Source: Malachius bipustulatus (taxonomy: Eukaryota > Arthropoda > Insecta > Coleoptera > Melyridae). From it: a stretch of 64,000 nucleotides of DNA. Both the position numbers and the translations under genes were made by a program. The stretch lies in assembly GCA_910589415.1 (NCBI GenBank), contig OU342638.1:33143579-33207578 (forward strand), given 5' to 3'. This document shows, one piece after another, positions 33,049 through 44,200 of the stretch; position 1 is the first letter of the stretch; each line of letters begins with the position of its first letter. The notes under the pieces are model-generated. The model was not told the DNA's origin. It searched no databases and was given only the letters and a program-made list of their open reading frames with translations.

Positions 33049-33803
33049 TCAATCTGAATGCCTTGAATGTAAGAAATAATCTATAATCGTCGAGAAAGCT
33101 CCAAATCCAGCAGCAGTAAAAATACCAGTTTTCACTCCAGCTGAAAAGTATTACACCACAACATTACAAATTAAGACATCTCCATATTTGAGTAACATAC
33201 CCCTCAATCCGATAATAGCGCCAGTGGTAATACCGGCGTATGTTCCATTCTTCCAATCAGACTTGCCTCTCACCTGAAATGCGATTGATAACGTTCGGTT
33301 CAGATAATAATCCACGAATAGCCACTTACAGTTTCAATGGTACATTCAGTGGCAGAGAACATCATCCCTAGAACCGCGAAATTTTTCGCATAGCTCAGAG
33401 TCGTTGTCTTCATTTCCCGGAATATTTCTCTGGCGCTTTGTTGTTCGACGCTCGTTGCCGAAGGGCCGACGCTGGACGAAAATAAACCTATCGCTCCTCC
33501 CAAAACGTACCCTATAACATATGATTTGTGCTTAGTACTTAGTTGGTCGTAGTGCTAGTGCTAGTAAGTTATTGCTCTGAACTGAAATGTCTTACCAGCA
33601 ACGCAGCTCATGACGGTGGTAAAGAAACAGCTTTCCATGAAGGACTCGGCCATTTTCTCTTCGTTAGTTTTAATTGAAACGGGGCCCATGTTGTTGGGTA
33701 TTATAATATTCTCTCGATATCTGCAGTTGTTTCCGACGAAGTAGTTTGTTAAAAAGGTCCATTCTTCAGAGGTAAATTGACGTTTCTTCTCGGAGGTCGT
33801 CAT
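33049..33803 (-). CDS. Tim22: mitochondrial import inner membrane translocase subunit Tim22
   Basis: Minus-strand exons 33803..33596, 33511..33330, 33273..33201 and 33140..33049 join in frame to 184 residues; all introns are GT-AG and 56-84 bp. The protein has the Tim17/22/23 fold: [22 protein letters not shown] as the first membrane segment, then [25 protein letters not shown] and GAIIGLRAG, ending in a final segment [12 protein letters not shown]. The WKNGTYAG plus GLRAG pattern and the length (human about 194) fit Tim22 rather than Tim17 or Tim23. Two Cys near the first and second membrane segments match the pair known to form a disulfide in Tim22. Known: Tim22 is the pore of the carrier translocase that inserts polytopic proteins into the inner mitochondrial membrane. 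Orthology is firm. Confidence 0.93.
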
Positions 33804-34816
33804 TGTCTTATTATAATTATTACCGAAACTATTTTACAACTACATCCACTGCAACATTTCTTCCGGGATCATAAATTCATCGGTTATCTAGTTAGAATCC
33901 TTTAATTTAATAATATTTCAATTTAAATTTGGAAATTTTGGAAAATTGTTTTTTAAATTTTTGTCCAAAAAGTTTGGTTAATATTAAGAAAACTGTTCTT
34001 CTTTTTAAATATTAACTGTCACTAACGTAATTTTTATAGCAGTCGGGTAAATGAATCTTAGATCAGGTAAACTTTATAGGATAGATAATGTTAATCTGAG
34101 CAGTGTGTAGTAATAGTAAACTGTCATGGCCACCATAGCTACTGGCACTGCCGCACTGCGCAAGTGACGAGCCTGGTATGGCATATATGAAAGAAATACA
34201 AGAGAACAAGTAATTTTAATAATTTTGAGGCCGACTTGTAAACTTTGAAATATGATTAACTATTTACGTAATTCTGGAATTTAGCCTGACGTGGGAGCAT
34301 TAATTGCTTACATTCCAAACGAAAACGGGATAACAATGCTGCTTATTTGGTGTAAAATAAAGTTCGAATTAAAAAAGCTGAAATTCGATCTATGCCTATG
34401 GCGCAACTGCAATGTCAGAACCAATGTAGACAGAAGGAAGTTGCCATTGCTGTTATGGTGACTCCAAGGAAGACGGTAGTACGATGTCTAAGTAAGAATT
34501 ATTATTGTGTTATGTTTAACTGTATTGATATTAAATAAATAAATATTAAATTAACTAAATTGTAATTACGCAAAAAGAAGTAATTAAACAGTTTTATTCA
34601 TGATATAAATAATTGATAGTAATGTTTTATTCACAAAATCGGTAAAGAAAAGCTAGAAACAATTCAATGCTCAAGAATCTTCAACAATTTTTTACCCTTG
34701 TGATTTGTGAGGCGTTATATTTGCTTTTGTAGTCAAAACCTGAACGCTTACCATTTAATATTTAAACGCAATATAATTCACAAAATAACTAAAAAAACAA
34801 ACAGCGAGTAAACAAT
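33804..34816. other. Intergenic, no gene seen
   Basis: Upstream of Tim22 and AT-rich; no coding frame with support. A GGCGCAACTGCAATG-type patch near 34400 did not resolve into a known element. Confidence 0.4.
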
Positions 34817-35190
34817 GGGTACGTTCACCTGACGTCAACCGTTGAGTTGTTGAGGTAGCGCTTGCGTTCAGACATACCGCTCACTTACAACCGTTGTTCA
34901 ACTGTTGAGTATTTTTGTGAGCGTAAATATTTCACGCTCAGCACAGTCAACGTGTATGTTGCAGACATGCGCCAAGTGGGAAGTAAAAGTTGCAAGTAAG
35001 AATGCTCCTGATACAATCAGCGACAAATAAATGCTAATAATTACTTCTATGAACTTGAATCGTATCCAGAAACATGTCACATATCTCTCGATGTCAACAA
35101 TGTGTTCAGACTATTTCCAACATGTTGAAACAACTTACACTCAACCGTTTTGCTCTGCTATTCAACAGTTGACGTCAGGTGAACGTACCC
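34817..35190. mobile_element. MITE with 29-bp terminal inverted repeats
   Basis: Ends 34817-34845 and 35162-35190 are inverted copies with one mismatch, starting GGGTACGTTCACCTGACGTC. The flanks give a possible 3-bp AAT duplication. The 374-bp length without a transposase indicates a non-autonomous element; GGG ends plus a 3-bp duplication are compatible with PIF/Harbinger (tentative). Confidence 0.65.
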
Positions 35191-35803
35191 AATGATATAA
35201 CTTTTGGAACTGAAGAATGATTCTGGAATTGGAGGTTAGAAACATCGAACATCTTGTTCTTCTTGTTTATCTAGATTCGGGCCTTATTGGAATGTAGAAT
35301 ATAGAAATATATAGAAATTCTACACCTGATCGAGATTCTAGACAGTTTGAATGGCTGTCATGTCACCTATTAGGTTAGGGTGTGTTCCATCATTCAGTGA
35401 GTATTCGTAACAATATTATTACAAGCGCTCAAAATTTTAGAGGGTGGCACGAGCACTGATGTCTGATGTGCCGTATTCTTTACCTCTATTCTTTACGCGA
35501 TTCTTTACGGGTAAAGAATTCATTCTTTACATGGACTTTTTTCGGGGTAAAGAATGTAAAAAAAATGACGTAAAGAATGTAAATAATGCTCAGTGTCACT
35601 GTCATTACTGTCAGTAGTCATTGTTATTGTCATTACTCATTTTACCTCTGCTCTGCCGATGTACTTGCAGAAAATTAGTAATTAATTGCTGAAGCTGAGA
35701 CCCAGTTGCTCGTTACTTATCCTGATTGTTTATCTAGTCTAAGTTGAGCTTCTGTTTTCTTATGCAGACCTGTGAAGAAAAGAAGAAGAAGAAGAACTGA
35801 ATC
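35191..35803 (+). promoter_or_regulatory. Bola2 upstream region with clustered TTCTTTAC motifs
   Basis: Between 35475 and 35582 the octamer ATTCTTTAC or its complement GTAAAGAAT occurs six to seven times in both orientations, including a back-to-back TTCTTTACGGGTAAAGAATT. It lies about 220-330 bp upstream of the Bola2 ATG. A CTTATGCAG at 35767 could be a 5'UTR acceptor. Confidence 0.35.
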
Positions 35804-38529
35804 ATGATGAATCTGTTCCGTTCTGTCACGAAAGTTTCCCGTTCCGTAATTTTTCCTTCTCTTCACGAAACGGGACCCAAATCTGCGTTTAGCATGAGCT
35901 ACACCGAAGACTACATCAAAAATAAGCTCCTCAAAGAATTGGAAGCGACCCACGTTGTGAGTATTTTTTTTAATTTTCAGTCCCAGCGCACTGACAATCT
36001 GTCAAATTGAGGTAAAATACCACTTATTAAAAAAACACCCTAACCTATAAAAAATTTCCAAAGTCGAGCAAATCGATCGGTAATGTGGTTGGAAATTTTC
36101 CGTCATTTCTTACAGCCGTTTTCGTTGTTGTAAATAAAAATAAACGGCCGAAAAGTGCTACTTTAACCATAGTAATTGATAGAATGTATCATGCAGTGGT
36201 TGAAAATTCAGATGTGATTAAATTATGATCCTCTTCATCCATCATTATCAATAATACTAATACCGTCCAGTACCAGCATGATGTAACTCTCCAGTCTCCA
36301 CCACAATATGTTTCACTCTTATTAATCAAAAATGATCAAAATAATAAACTGCGAGCTCTGGCTGATAATCTTCGGAACTCTGGTGTCAATACTGCTGAGA
36401 TGCATTACAACCCTCCACCCTTATTCTGGTCAAGCGAAACCGCCAATGTATGGAGATTATGAAGCCCAACGACACTGGATGGAGATCACCGTAAATCTAC
36501 CGATAAATCAATGGTACCACAACACAACCGATAACAACCTTCTCTATTGGGGCCTGGATTATCCACCGCTGACAGCTTACCACATGTACCTTTGTGGCCT
36601 TATCGCCGAGCGATTTAATTCAAACTTCACCGAGCTTCATGCATCCAGAGGATACGAGAGCGAGTCCCATAAATTGTTCATGAGATCCACCGTGCTACTG
36701 GCGGATCTAACCGTTTACATTCCAGCTATGATTTTTTATTTTATAGCGACGAGGAAGTTGTACTCGAAGAGCGATAGCAATAAGAAAGTCAGAATCGATA
36801 GACCTATGCAGGCGTCTCTATCGATCGTCTTGGCTTTATTATATCCGGGTCTTATTTTAATCGATCACGGTCATTTCCAGTATAACTGTGTATCGCTGGG
36901 GCTCTTCGTTCACGCCGTTACTTTCTTGATGCTTAAACGATTCGTCATATCGTCGATTTTGTTTTGCCTAGCGTTGAATTACAAACAAATGGAGCTGTAT
37001 CATGCGTTGCCCTTTTTCTTTTACTTGCTGAGCAGTTGCGTTCCTAGGCCGGGCGATTCGTCTCTGAGCGGGGTGCTCCGGCTCGCGAAATTAGCCCTAG
37101 CGGTCTCGGCGGCGTTCGCTATAATCTGGTCGCCTTTCTTGTTCGATTTAAACGATTCTATGCAAGTCTTACATCGTTTGTTCCCGGTCGCTCGAGGCGT
37201 CTTCGAGGATAAAGTCTCAAATGTCTGGTGCGCCCTGAACGTCTTCTATAAATTCAAGTCGAACTTCGACAACACCCAAATGATGCGGGTGTGCTTATTT
37301 ACGACCCTCACTGCGATTTTCCCCTCGTCCTTCGATATATTCCTTCGACCGAACATCAAGAAATTCACGCTCTGCTTGATCAACTCGTCTCTGGCGTTTT
37401 TCCTGTTCAGTTTCCAGGTGCACGAGAAGACGATCCTGCTCGTTTCCGTCCCGGTGATCTTGTACTCGTCGCAGGAGCCCTTCGTCTGTTTCTGGTTTCT
37501 GTCAATTTCCGTGTTCAGTATGTTTCCATTGCTGTTGAAGGACGGCCTGGTCGTCGCTTACGTCGCTCTGCAGGCGTTTTACGTCACATCGTTCCGCGTT
37601 TCCATCGAGCACGCTCTGAAATCCTCGTTGAATTGCAACGGGGGTCCGTTCGAGTATTACAGGAGCCTCGTTTACAGTCTCTTGGATATCGAGTATAAGA
37701 AATCGAACGAGCCGAATCCCCTGAAGTTGACCTACAGGCAGATATTGAAGAATCGGGAATCCTTGAAGGTGTTGATTTTTCATTGTTGCATGATGATTTC
37801 GATATTCGGGAGCGGTTGCATCACGGCCGCGATGTTGATCTTCGATCCGCCCCGGAGGTACCCCGATTTGTTTCCTCTGATTGTTTCGGTGTATTCGTGC
37901 GTGCACTTTTTAGGGTTTTTTGTATATTTTAATGTTATGCAGTTTAAGATACCGCAAGAGTTTGAAGATTATAAAATTGTAAAAGTGAAGACGTCTTAGA
38001 TTGTAATTTTTGATAATAAAATTGTTCGAGATTTATTGTTTGTTTTTATTTAGCCACCTTGTAAGTTACGCATTTTTACTGTTTACCTTGACAGGGAGTA
38101 ATTAACGTTAAAGTTAACGATTGTAAGTTCACCTTGATTTTATTATTGGTGCTAGTAAATGTAATTGAGGTTTTTATTTGCAGGAAGTCGTGGACGAATC
38201 GGACGGTTGCGGTGGGAAGTTTTCTTGCGTCGTAGTGTCCAAGAAATTCGAAGGGAAGCCACTTCTTCAACGTCACAGGTAAAAAATTTGTCTCTGGGAT
38301 TATTTTTTCAGAATACTCGCTTGAAATTCTATATTTGTTTCTAATTTGAATAACTGACTTGACAGTTGCTTTTTTTCCACTGGAGTGTCATTTTTAACTA
38401 TAAATTTTTTTTCTCTTTAGGTTGGTGAACTCAGTACTAGCAGAAGAGTTGAAGAGCATCCACGCCTTCTCGCAGCACACTTTCACCCCCGAGCAGTGGA
38501 AGAAAACAATCGAAAGCGATAACAGTTAG
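35804..38529 (+). CDS. Bola2: BolA-like protein 2
   Basis: Exons 35804..35956, 38184..38278 and 38421..38529 join in frame to 118 residues. The core matches BOLA2: SYTEDYIKNKLLKELEATHVEV, then a Cys-containing loop (DGCGGKFSC), VVVSKKFEGKPLLQRHRLVN and IHAFSQHTFTPEQW, including the conserved C-terminal His that helps bind the [2Fe-2S] cluster. Known: BOLA2 works with monothiol glutaredoxin 3 in cytosolic Fe-S cluster delivery. An internal ATG at 35894 would give 88 residues, close to human BOLA2 (86). The upstream 30 residues (MMNLFRSVTKVSRSV...) are basic and amphipathic, like a mitochondrial presequence, so two isoforms are possible. The first coding intron (35957-38183) contains the whole Alg6 gene on the same strand. 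Confidence 0.9.
36332..37999 (+). CDS. Alg6: dolichyl-P-Glc:Man9GlcNAc2-PP-dolichol alpha-1,3-glucosyltransferase (ALG6)
   Basis: Intronless frame of 555 residues (human about 507). Near the N-terminus it carries the luminal catalytic region of the ALG6/ALG8 family: HPYSG at 29-33, DYEAQRHWMEIT at 42-53 and WGLDYPPLTAYH at 73-84. GYESESHKLFMRSTV follows, closely matching ALG6 rather than ALG8. The remainder is a chain of about ten hydrophobic membrane segments, with the conserved HGHFQYN and NYKQMELY. Known: ALG6 is an endoplasmic reticulum membrane enzyme that adds the first glucose to the lipid-linked oligosaccharide used in N-glycosylation. The start ATG at 36332 directly precedes the first membrane segment; an AATAAA lies at 38015. 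It sits completely within the first coding intron of Bola2, same strand, so it must use its own promoter between 35957 and 36331 or be part of the host transcript. Lack of introns suggests retroposition or intron loss. Confidence 0.95.
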   Translation: MIKIINCELWLIIFGTLVSILLRCITTLHPYSGQAKPPMYGDYEAQRHWMEITVNLPINQWYHNTTDNNLLYWGLDYPPLTAYHMYLCGLIAERFNSNFTELHASRGYESESHKLFMRSTVLLADLTVYIPAMIFYFIATRKLYSKSDSNKKVRIDRPMQASLSIVLALLYPGLILIDHGHFQYNCVSLGLFVHAVTFLMLKRFVISSILFCLALNYKQMELYHALPFFFYLLSSCVPRPGDSSLSGVLRLAKLALAVSAAFAIIWSPFLFDLNDSMQVLHRLFPVARGVFEDKVSNVWCALNVFYKFKSNFDNTQMMRVCLFTTLTAIFPSSFDIFLRPNIKKFTLCLINSSLAFFLFSFQVHEKTILLVSVPVILYSSQEPFVCFWFLSISVFSMFPLLLKDGLVVAYVALQAFYVTSFRVSIEHALKSSLNCNGGPFEYYRSLVYSLLDIEYKKSNEPNPLKLTYRQILKNRESLKVLIFHCCMMISIFGSGCITAAMLIFDPPRRYPDLFPLIVSVYSCVHFLGFFVYFNVMQFKIPQEFEDYKIVKVKTS

Positions 38530-38552
38530 TCGTAACGCCCAGTATTTTCAAG

Positions 38553-40748
38553 ATGGCCGCCAGTAGGAATAATTTAGGTATTTTATGTTATTCGATTTGT
38601 AAATAAATCATTTTTTATTTCTGTTCATTTTCTTAATTTCTTCCTCTATCTTCGGTCTAGGCTTACATAACCTGATGGTGATGGTGATGGTGAATATTTA
38701 TTCAGTAAAATTCAATATGAAACTGACAGTTCTAAACTTTTGATATTGACAGTACATACTGACAGGACAGGAGCGTCAATTATTATTCAATTCAAGTAAT
38801 GTCATCTCATTCCTGTTTCATTTTTTCAGTTAATTTTTAAGATACGTTTTCAAATTTAAAATGTATAAACTGATCAGCAGTAAATAAAATTTCTGTAGCT
38901 GTCATTTTGTTTGACAACTTGAAACTTCTGATATTGACAGTTGTGTCGGTTGTCAATTTGGTTGAACCCAAACAAAGCTTCTGGGCCGGTTAAGACATTG
39001 AGAATTTCAAATATGAAATGTATGAACTCTCATCAGTTGTGAACAAAATTTTGTTTGATAATTTAGAACTTTTACTGTTATAAAAAAAATTATGTTGCTG
39101 TCATCTTGTTTGACAATAATTTTTGAAATTGACAGTAGTGTAGGTTGTCGATTTGTAAATTATAAGTGCCTCCTTTTCCCATTTCCATTAATTTTTCTTC
39201 ACTTTATCAGTGTCCTTTTCAAATATGAACTGTCATCTTGTTTGACAATTTAAAACTGTTGATATTGACAGTAGTAGTGAAATGTATACACTAATCAGTA
39301 GTCAACAAAATTTATGTAGCTGTCATTTTGCTTGAAACTTATAAAGTTGACATCTCAGCTTGTCACAATTCTATGAAACACTTTGTTTCCAGGAATAAGT
39401 GTTGCGGTTTCTGCTCCAGGAAAAGTTATACTCCATGGAGAACATTCCGTCGTCTATAAAAAACTAGCAATCGCCACAAGTATCAATTTAAGAACGTACG
39501 CCTCTTTCACTGAAGTAATACCTGAAGAAAACGAGCCCAAGAGATGCAGTATTGTTTTTAAAACTTTCAACCAGACTTATATCATCGATTTCGAGGTCTG
39601 CTATTATAATTCTATATCATTGATCAGATTCTATCATAACCAAAAATAACGTTCCAGAGCTTTAAGAACAAACTTTTGAGTCAATTGGCTGCTTCGGGAC
39701 CCCTACAACCGGACCCGGACGTTCTTTCAATAGAAAAAGTCAGAGTTTTCATTGAAAATTTCACACGGAACGAGATCTTGAAAGAAAACGAAGATGGTAA
39801 ATCGTTGCTTGTTGTATTACTCCTCTATTGCCTCATTCTCGCCCCGATTAATTATCCTCACGCTCCTTTCGATATCGTAATCCGGAGCGATATAAACCCC
39901 GGCGCCGGTACTGGAAGTTCCGCCTCGTTTTCTGTGAGCGTCGCTGCGATGTACATTCAGTTACTCAAGAAGAAGAAGACGTCACTGCCAAGTGATATCT
40001 GGGAAGCCGATATTGGTCTTGGTGATAATTTAGAAGGATTAAACGATGAAGAATTGCGACTAATAAACCGGTACGCTTATTTAGGCGAGTGTATCTTGCA
40101 TGGGAAACCCTCAGGTATCGATAATACGGTTTGCACGTACGGTTCGATTGTCGAGTTTAGAATCGGCGAGGCTCCAGTTCTAACCAAACAGGCTTTGAGT
40201 AATTTGAAAATTTTGATTATAAACACGAAAATTGAACGGAACACCAAAGCTCTGGTGCAGAGGGTCGCGGATATGAGAAGTAACCACCGAGAAATCATCG
40301 ATGGAATCATGGACGTTCTTGATAAAGTCGCACGTGACGCAGTGACAGATGTCAACTCCATTTTGAAGATTTCTTCGGACAGCGAGGCGAATTCAGAATT
40401 GAAATCGATTTATTGTCATCTTCAGGTTCGTATTGAGTGCAGAAAAGTGTTTATTTCTAATAATTTGTTTTTTTTGTGCAGGATTTAGTGGATATCAATC
40501 AAAATCTGCTGCGGTCTTTGGGCGTCTCGCATCCAAGACTGGAAGAGCTTATAGGAATTTTAGCGGATTTTTCTCTCCACGGGAAGTTGACCGGGGCGGG
40601 AGGAGGAGGGAACGCGATTTGTTACGTGCCTCCTTACGTGAAACCGGAGAGGATCGAAAAAGTTATTTCGATTCTACGTAATAAAGGTTTCGAACCTTTG
40701 TTTGTTAATATGGGAGAGCCCGGTGTGCGAGTTGAGTCCAAGTTTTAG
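38553..40748 (+). CDS. Mvk: mevalonate kinase
   Basis: Exons 38553..38577, 39393..39595, 39658..40425 and 40482..40748 join in frame to 420 residues (human 396). GHMP-kinase motifs are in order: [13 protein letters not shown] near residues 14-26, ATP-binding [10 protein letters not shown] at about 157-166, catalytic Asp231 in PSGIDNTV, and KLTGAGGGG at 367-375. Known: it phosphorylates mevalonate with ATP in the isoprenoid pathway; insects use this for juvenile hormone, dolichol and prenylation. Exons 2-4 are certain. The tiny first exon (25 bp; MAASRNNL plus one base) was chosen because its ATG context (TCAAGATGG) is strong and its splice completes a Gly codon in frame. It begins 23 bases after the Bola2 stop codon. 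The first intron (815 bp) contains several degenerate tandem copies of a TGTCAT-TTGTTTGACAA sequence. Confidence 0.9.
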
Positions 40749-41186
40749 TTGCTCTTTGTGGTAGTTTAAATTATTTTATTTATTATTGCTTATTAGAAAG
40801 ATTAATGTAGTGGTAAAGGTAGGTAAGAAAGTAATAGGGAATGTGGTGTATTTGTTTATTTATATAAAAAATATAAGAATTATTATTGCTCGTTTAATTT
40901 TGAAACCTTTCCCTTATTATAACGTTAATGTAGAGTCCAAATAAAGCTGGTATACAGTATAATACAAAAATTAAACCTAAAACTTGACAATAGTTTGATC
41001 TATCACTAGCTAAAACACATAAATACTATTATAATTATTATACAGGGTGTTGGAAAACTACTAGAAAAAATGCCTGACTCAGCATTGAAAAAGAAGAATA
41101 TATCTGCTTTCAATTTTGTTCTAGCTACTCTATGGTAGTTTCAGAGATATAAAATTTCCCTAAGACAACTTCAAATTCTAATTTCC
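40749..41186 (+). other. Mvk 3'UTR and flank
   Basis: AATAAA at 40940 is a plausible poly(A) signal. At 41041 TATACAGGGTGTTGG looks like the left end of a mariner-type MITE; a right end was not found before the LINE. Confidence 0.4.
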
Positions 41187-41240
41187 AGGGCCGTCTTAAC
41201 CATTTGACTAATAAGGCTAAGCCCCCCCCCCCCCAAAAAA
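41187..41240. repeat. hAT-like end and poly-C/A tract
   Basis: CAGGGCCGTCTTAACC followed by AAGGCTAAGCC and a run of C then A resembles the ends of hAT-type non-autonomous elements. It truncates the 3' side of the neighbouring LINE. Confidence 0.35.
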
Positions 41241-44200
41241 AAATCCTTCATTATCACACCAAATTTGGTCTCAATACCATAATGATCCACAGTATTGGTT
41301 TCAGTAGTATGTTCCAGAGATTGGTGATTTAACCTTACAAGATAACTGTAATCATTTTTTATATTTTTTGGTAAAAAGGTCATAAGCTGAGACTTGGTAA
41401 CATTCACAGCCAGGTCGTTTGTGATACAATAGTTATAAAATTCACAGGCAGCAATGTTAGATTTTGTTGTTAGATCCGATTTATCTTTGTTCGACAATAA
41501 AAAAATTTGCATCATCTGCATACAGTGTTTTCAACTGTGGAGTAGGACACGAAAGTAGAAGGTCATTTATAAAAATAAAACAGGGCCAAGTATTGAGCCC
41601 TGTGGTACTCCAACCAATACCCTTTCCACATGTGACTCACTTTTACCAATGGTGACTACCTGTTCACGTCCTGTCAAATATGATCGTATCCACTCACCAG
41701 GCGAGCCTCTAACACCCATTCTGTAAAGCTTATCCAGTAGTAATCTGTGGTCAACCGAATCGAAAGCCTTTGACAGATCAAAATAGAGGGCAACATTCAG
41801 CTCTTTATTGTTCAATGAATTATAAACAAAATCACAGAGATGTGCTATAGTTAGTTGAGTGAGTTCTACGAAAACCGTGTTGACAATAATTACTAATAAG
41901 TTTATTTGTTTCAATAAAATCAGTCAACCTGTTGTTGAGAGCCACTTCAAACACTTTTGCCAGTTGAGATTGTATACAGATGTTTCTGTTATTAATGACC
42001 TCATCAATTGCCCCTTTACCCTTATATAGTGGAACAGATTTTGATTTCTTCAAATCTTCTGGGTATATGCCACTTACAAAGGACTCATTTATTAGATAAA
42101 TAAGAGTTCGCAGATCTCATCTGCAATACTAATCATCACCCTGCCATCTACCTCATCAATTCCGGGGATTTTTTTTGCCAACCTTTTTGATTATATTGCT
42201 TATTTCAGTAGGGGTTGTTGGCGACAAGGAAAGCGGTTTTGAAAAATTATCGTGGAATCTGATATTATTATACTTTGGGGTGATATGGGTGGTATCACTG
42301 CCTATAAAATTTTGATTCATTTTGTTACATATATATTTTCTAAGCCACAGGTTTCATTTCCTTCTTTATCTTTCATGACTTTTGGCAGAACTGCACGTGA
42401 CCTTTCCCTTGTTTCATTCACTATCCTCCAGCATTCCCTAGTGGTATTTTCAGCATTAATTATTCTGTGGTTGTTACAAGTGCCTTGTGACGCTTTGACT
42501 GCATCCCTGCGTATATTACCTTTAGTTTTTTATATCTAATACCAATAATGGTATTATTTGCTGAGATATTATAAGCTATGCAACTCACACAGCAAGGAAT
42601 GTAATGATTTAAGTTCTTTACTGTACGGCCTATTTTTCGTCTATGGGAAACCTTCTTATATTTAAAGGCCATATCATAGTAATATAAAAATTTGGAGTCA
42701 AAACTGCTAAATTTCACTCCAATTTCGGTCCCATTGTACACACACATCATGTCAAGACTCACTTTCTCTTAATAGATTCTTCAACACATTCATATTAACA
42801 TCTCTCAAATCCCTACTAACAAAAACTTTCCCAGACTTATTTTCATTGATAATTTGGGTACTAAATTCGCACAACTGTAATGAATGATCTGATAAAAAAG
42901 TTTTATGTATTGTAGTATCTCTACACTTCATATTTGTAAAAAATGGATCCAGCAGAGTAGAGCTTTTCCCTGTAAACCTGTTGGTTCCCTTACAATTTTC
43001 TTGAGACCGTATGTACTAAGAGTGTCTGTCAGGAGCCTTGACTCCCTGCTATCCGATAATACATTTGTGGGAACGAGATTAGACAATGGGTGCAATCCCA
43101 TGACAACTGGGAGTCATAACGACCAGAATGAAAACAGTGAGTCAACTCCGTAAGGTAAGCCGAACGTCATGTTTTTTGCGAGTGTTAAAATAATAAGTCG
43201 TTGTTAATTAATTACAGCCAGTGCGAGCCTGAAGACGATCCCTAGACAACCCACAACCCTATTAAGAAGAAAACAGAGTTCCAGTTATTAGTTATTGTTT
43301 CAATAGTGTATTTTTTATCCTTTGAATAAAGAATCAAGAATTTCCCACACATTTACATTAAGATCACCACACACAATACAATAAATTGCTGATTTGAAAT
43401 GGCAATGCAACAACTCATCAAGCTTATTAATAATCCTATAGAGTGCTTCTTTACTTCCTAGGGAAAATTTACATAAATTTATTTCTATGACTTTCTCTAA
43501 CACATAACTCCTGCAATCCAGAGATCTAATTGATATACCATTCTTCGCATAGACGGAAACTCCCCCTCGATCATACTTTGATCTACAAAAATTAGTTCCT
43601 AAGATTTACATATTGAATTTCATAATCTTTCAACCAGTGTTCAGAGAAAAACAACAAATATCAACCTCCTTATCATGTAGGATTTTCTCCAGTTCGTCAA
43701 ATGCATTAATCGCAAACAATTTTTTTTATTATGGAATGAGTTGCTATGATTAACACTGGCTATGTTTGAGTCTGTGATAATTGGGTTGGACATAACTTGG
43801 ATGTCGTCATCTTCACGATTTGTCTTGTTAGCAACATATTCGTGCACTATTTTTTCATCTACCTGATCTTTAGCTCGTGAGATAAACAACCAGATTTTTC
43901 TATCATTTTCAGATTTATGACTTCTAGATTGAAAGTTTATGTTCTGAAGGGTAGTTTGTCCCTGGCTTAGTAGATCTGCTGACCCAACCTGCGGTGTGTT
44001 TTTTTCTCTTCACTACAGCAAAACGGTCAGTGCCTTCATGACTAGCACCCACAATCTCAATGTTATGCTTGGTGGGCTCATCATCTGTTGTATAATCTTC
44101 CGTTAGCTAGAATAATGCATTTATTCATAATTTTTCTTTGTTTACTTTCAATTTCAGATAAGTCTGTATTATTTTCATTTATTTTTTCAGGTTTATTGAT

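Noticed and set aside
39383..39392. Mevalonate kinase start at 39383
   Set aside because: It would be a TTG inside the intron's polypyrimidine tract; a spliced upstream ATG exon fits better.
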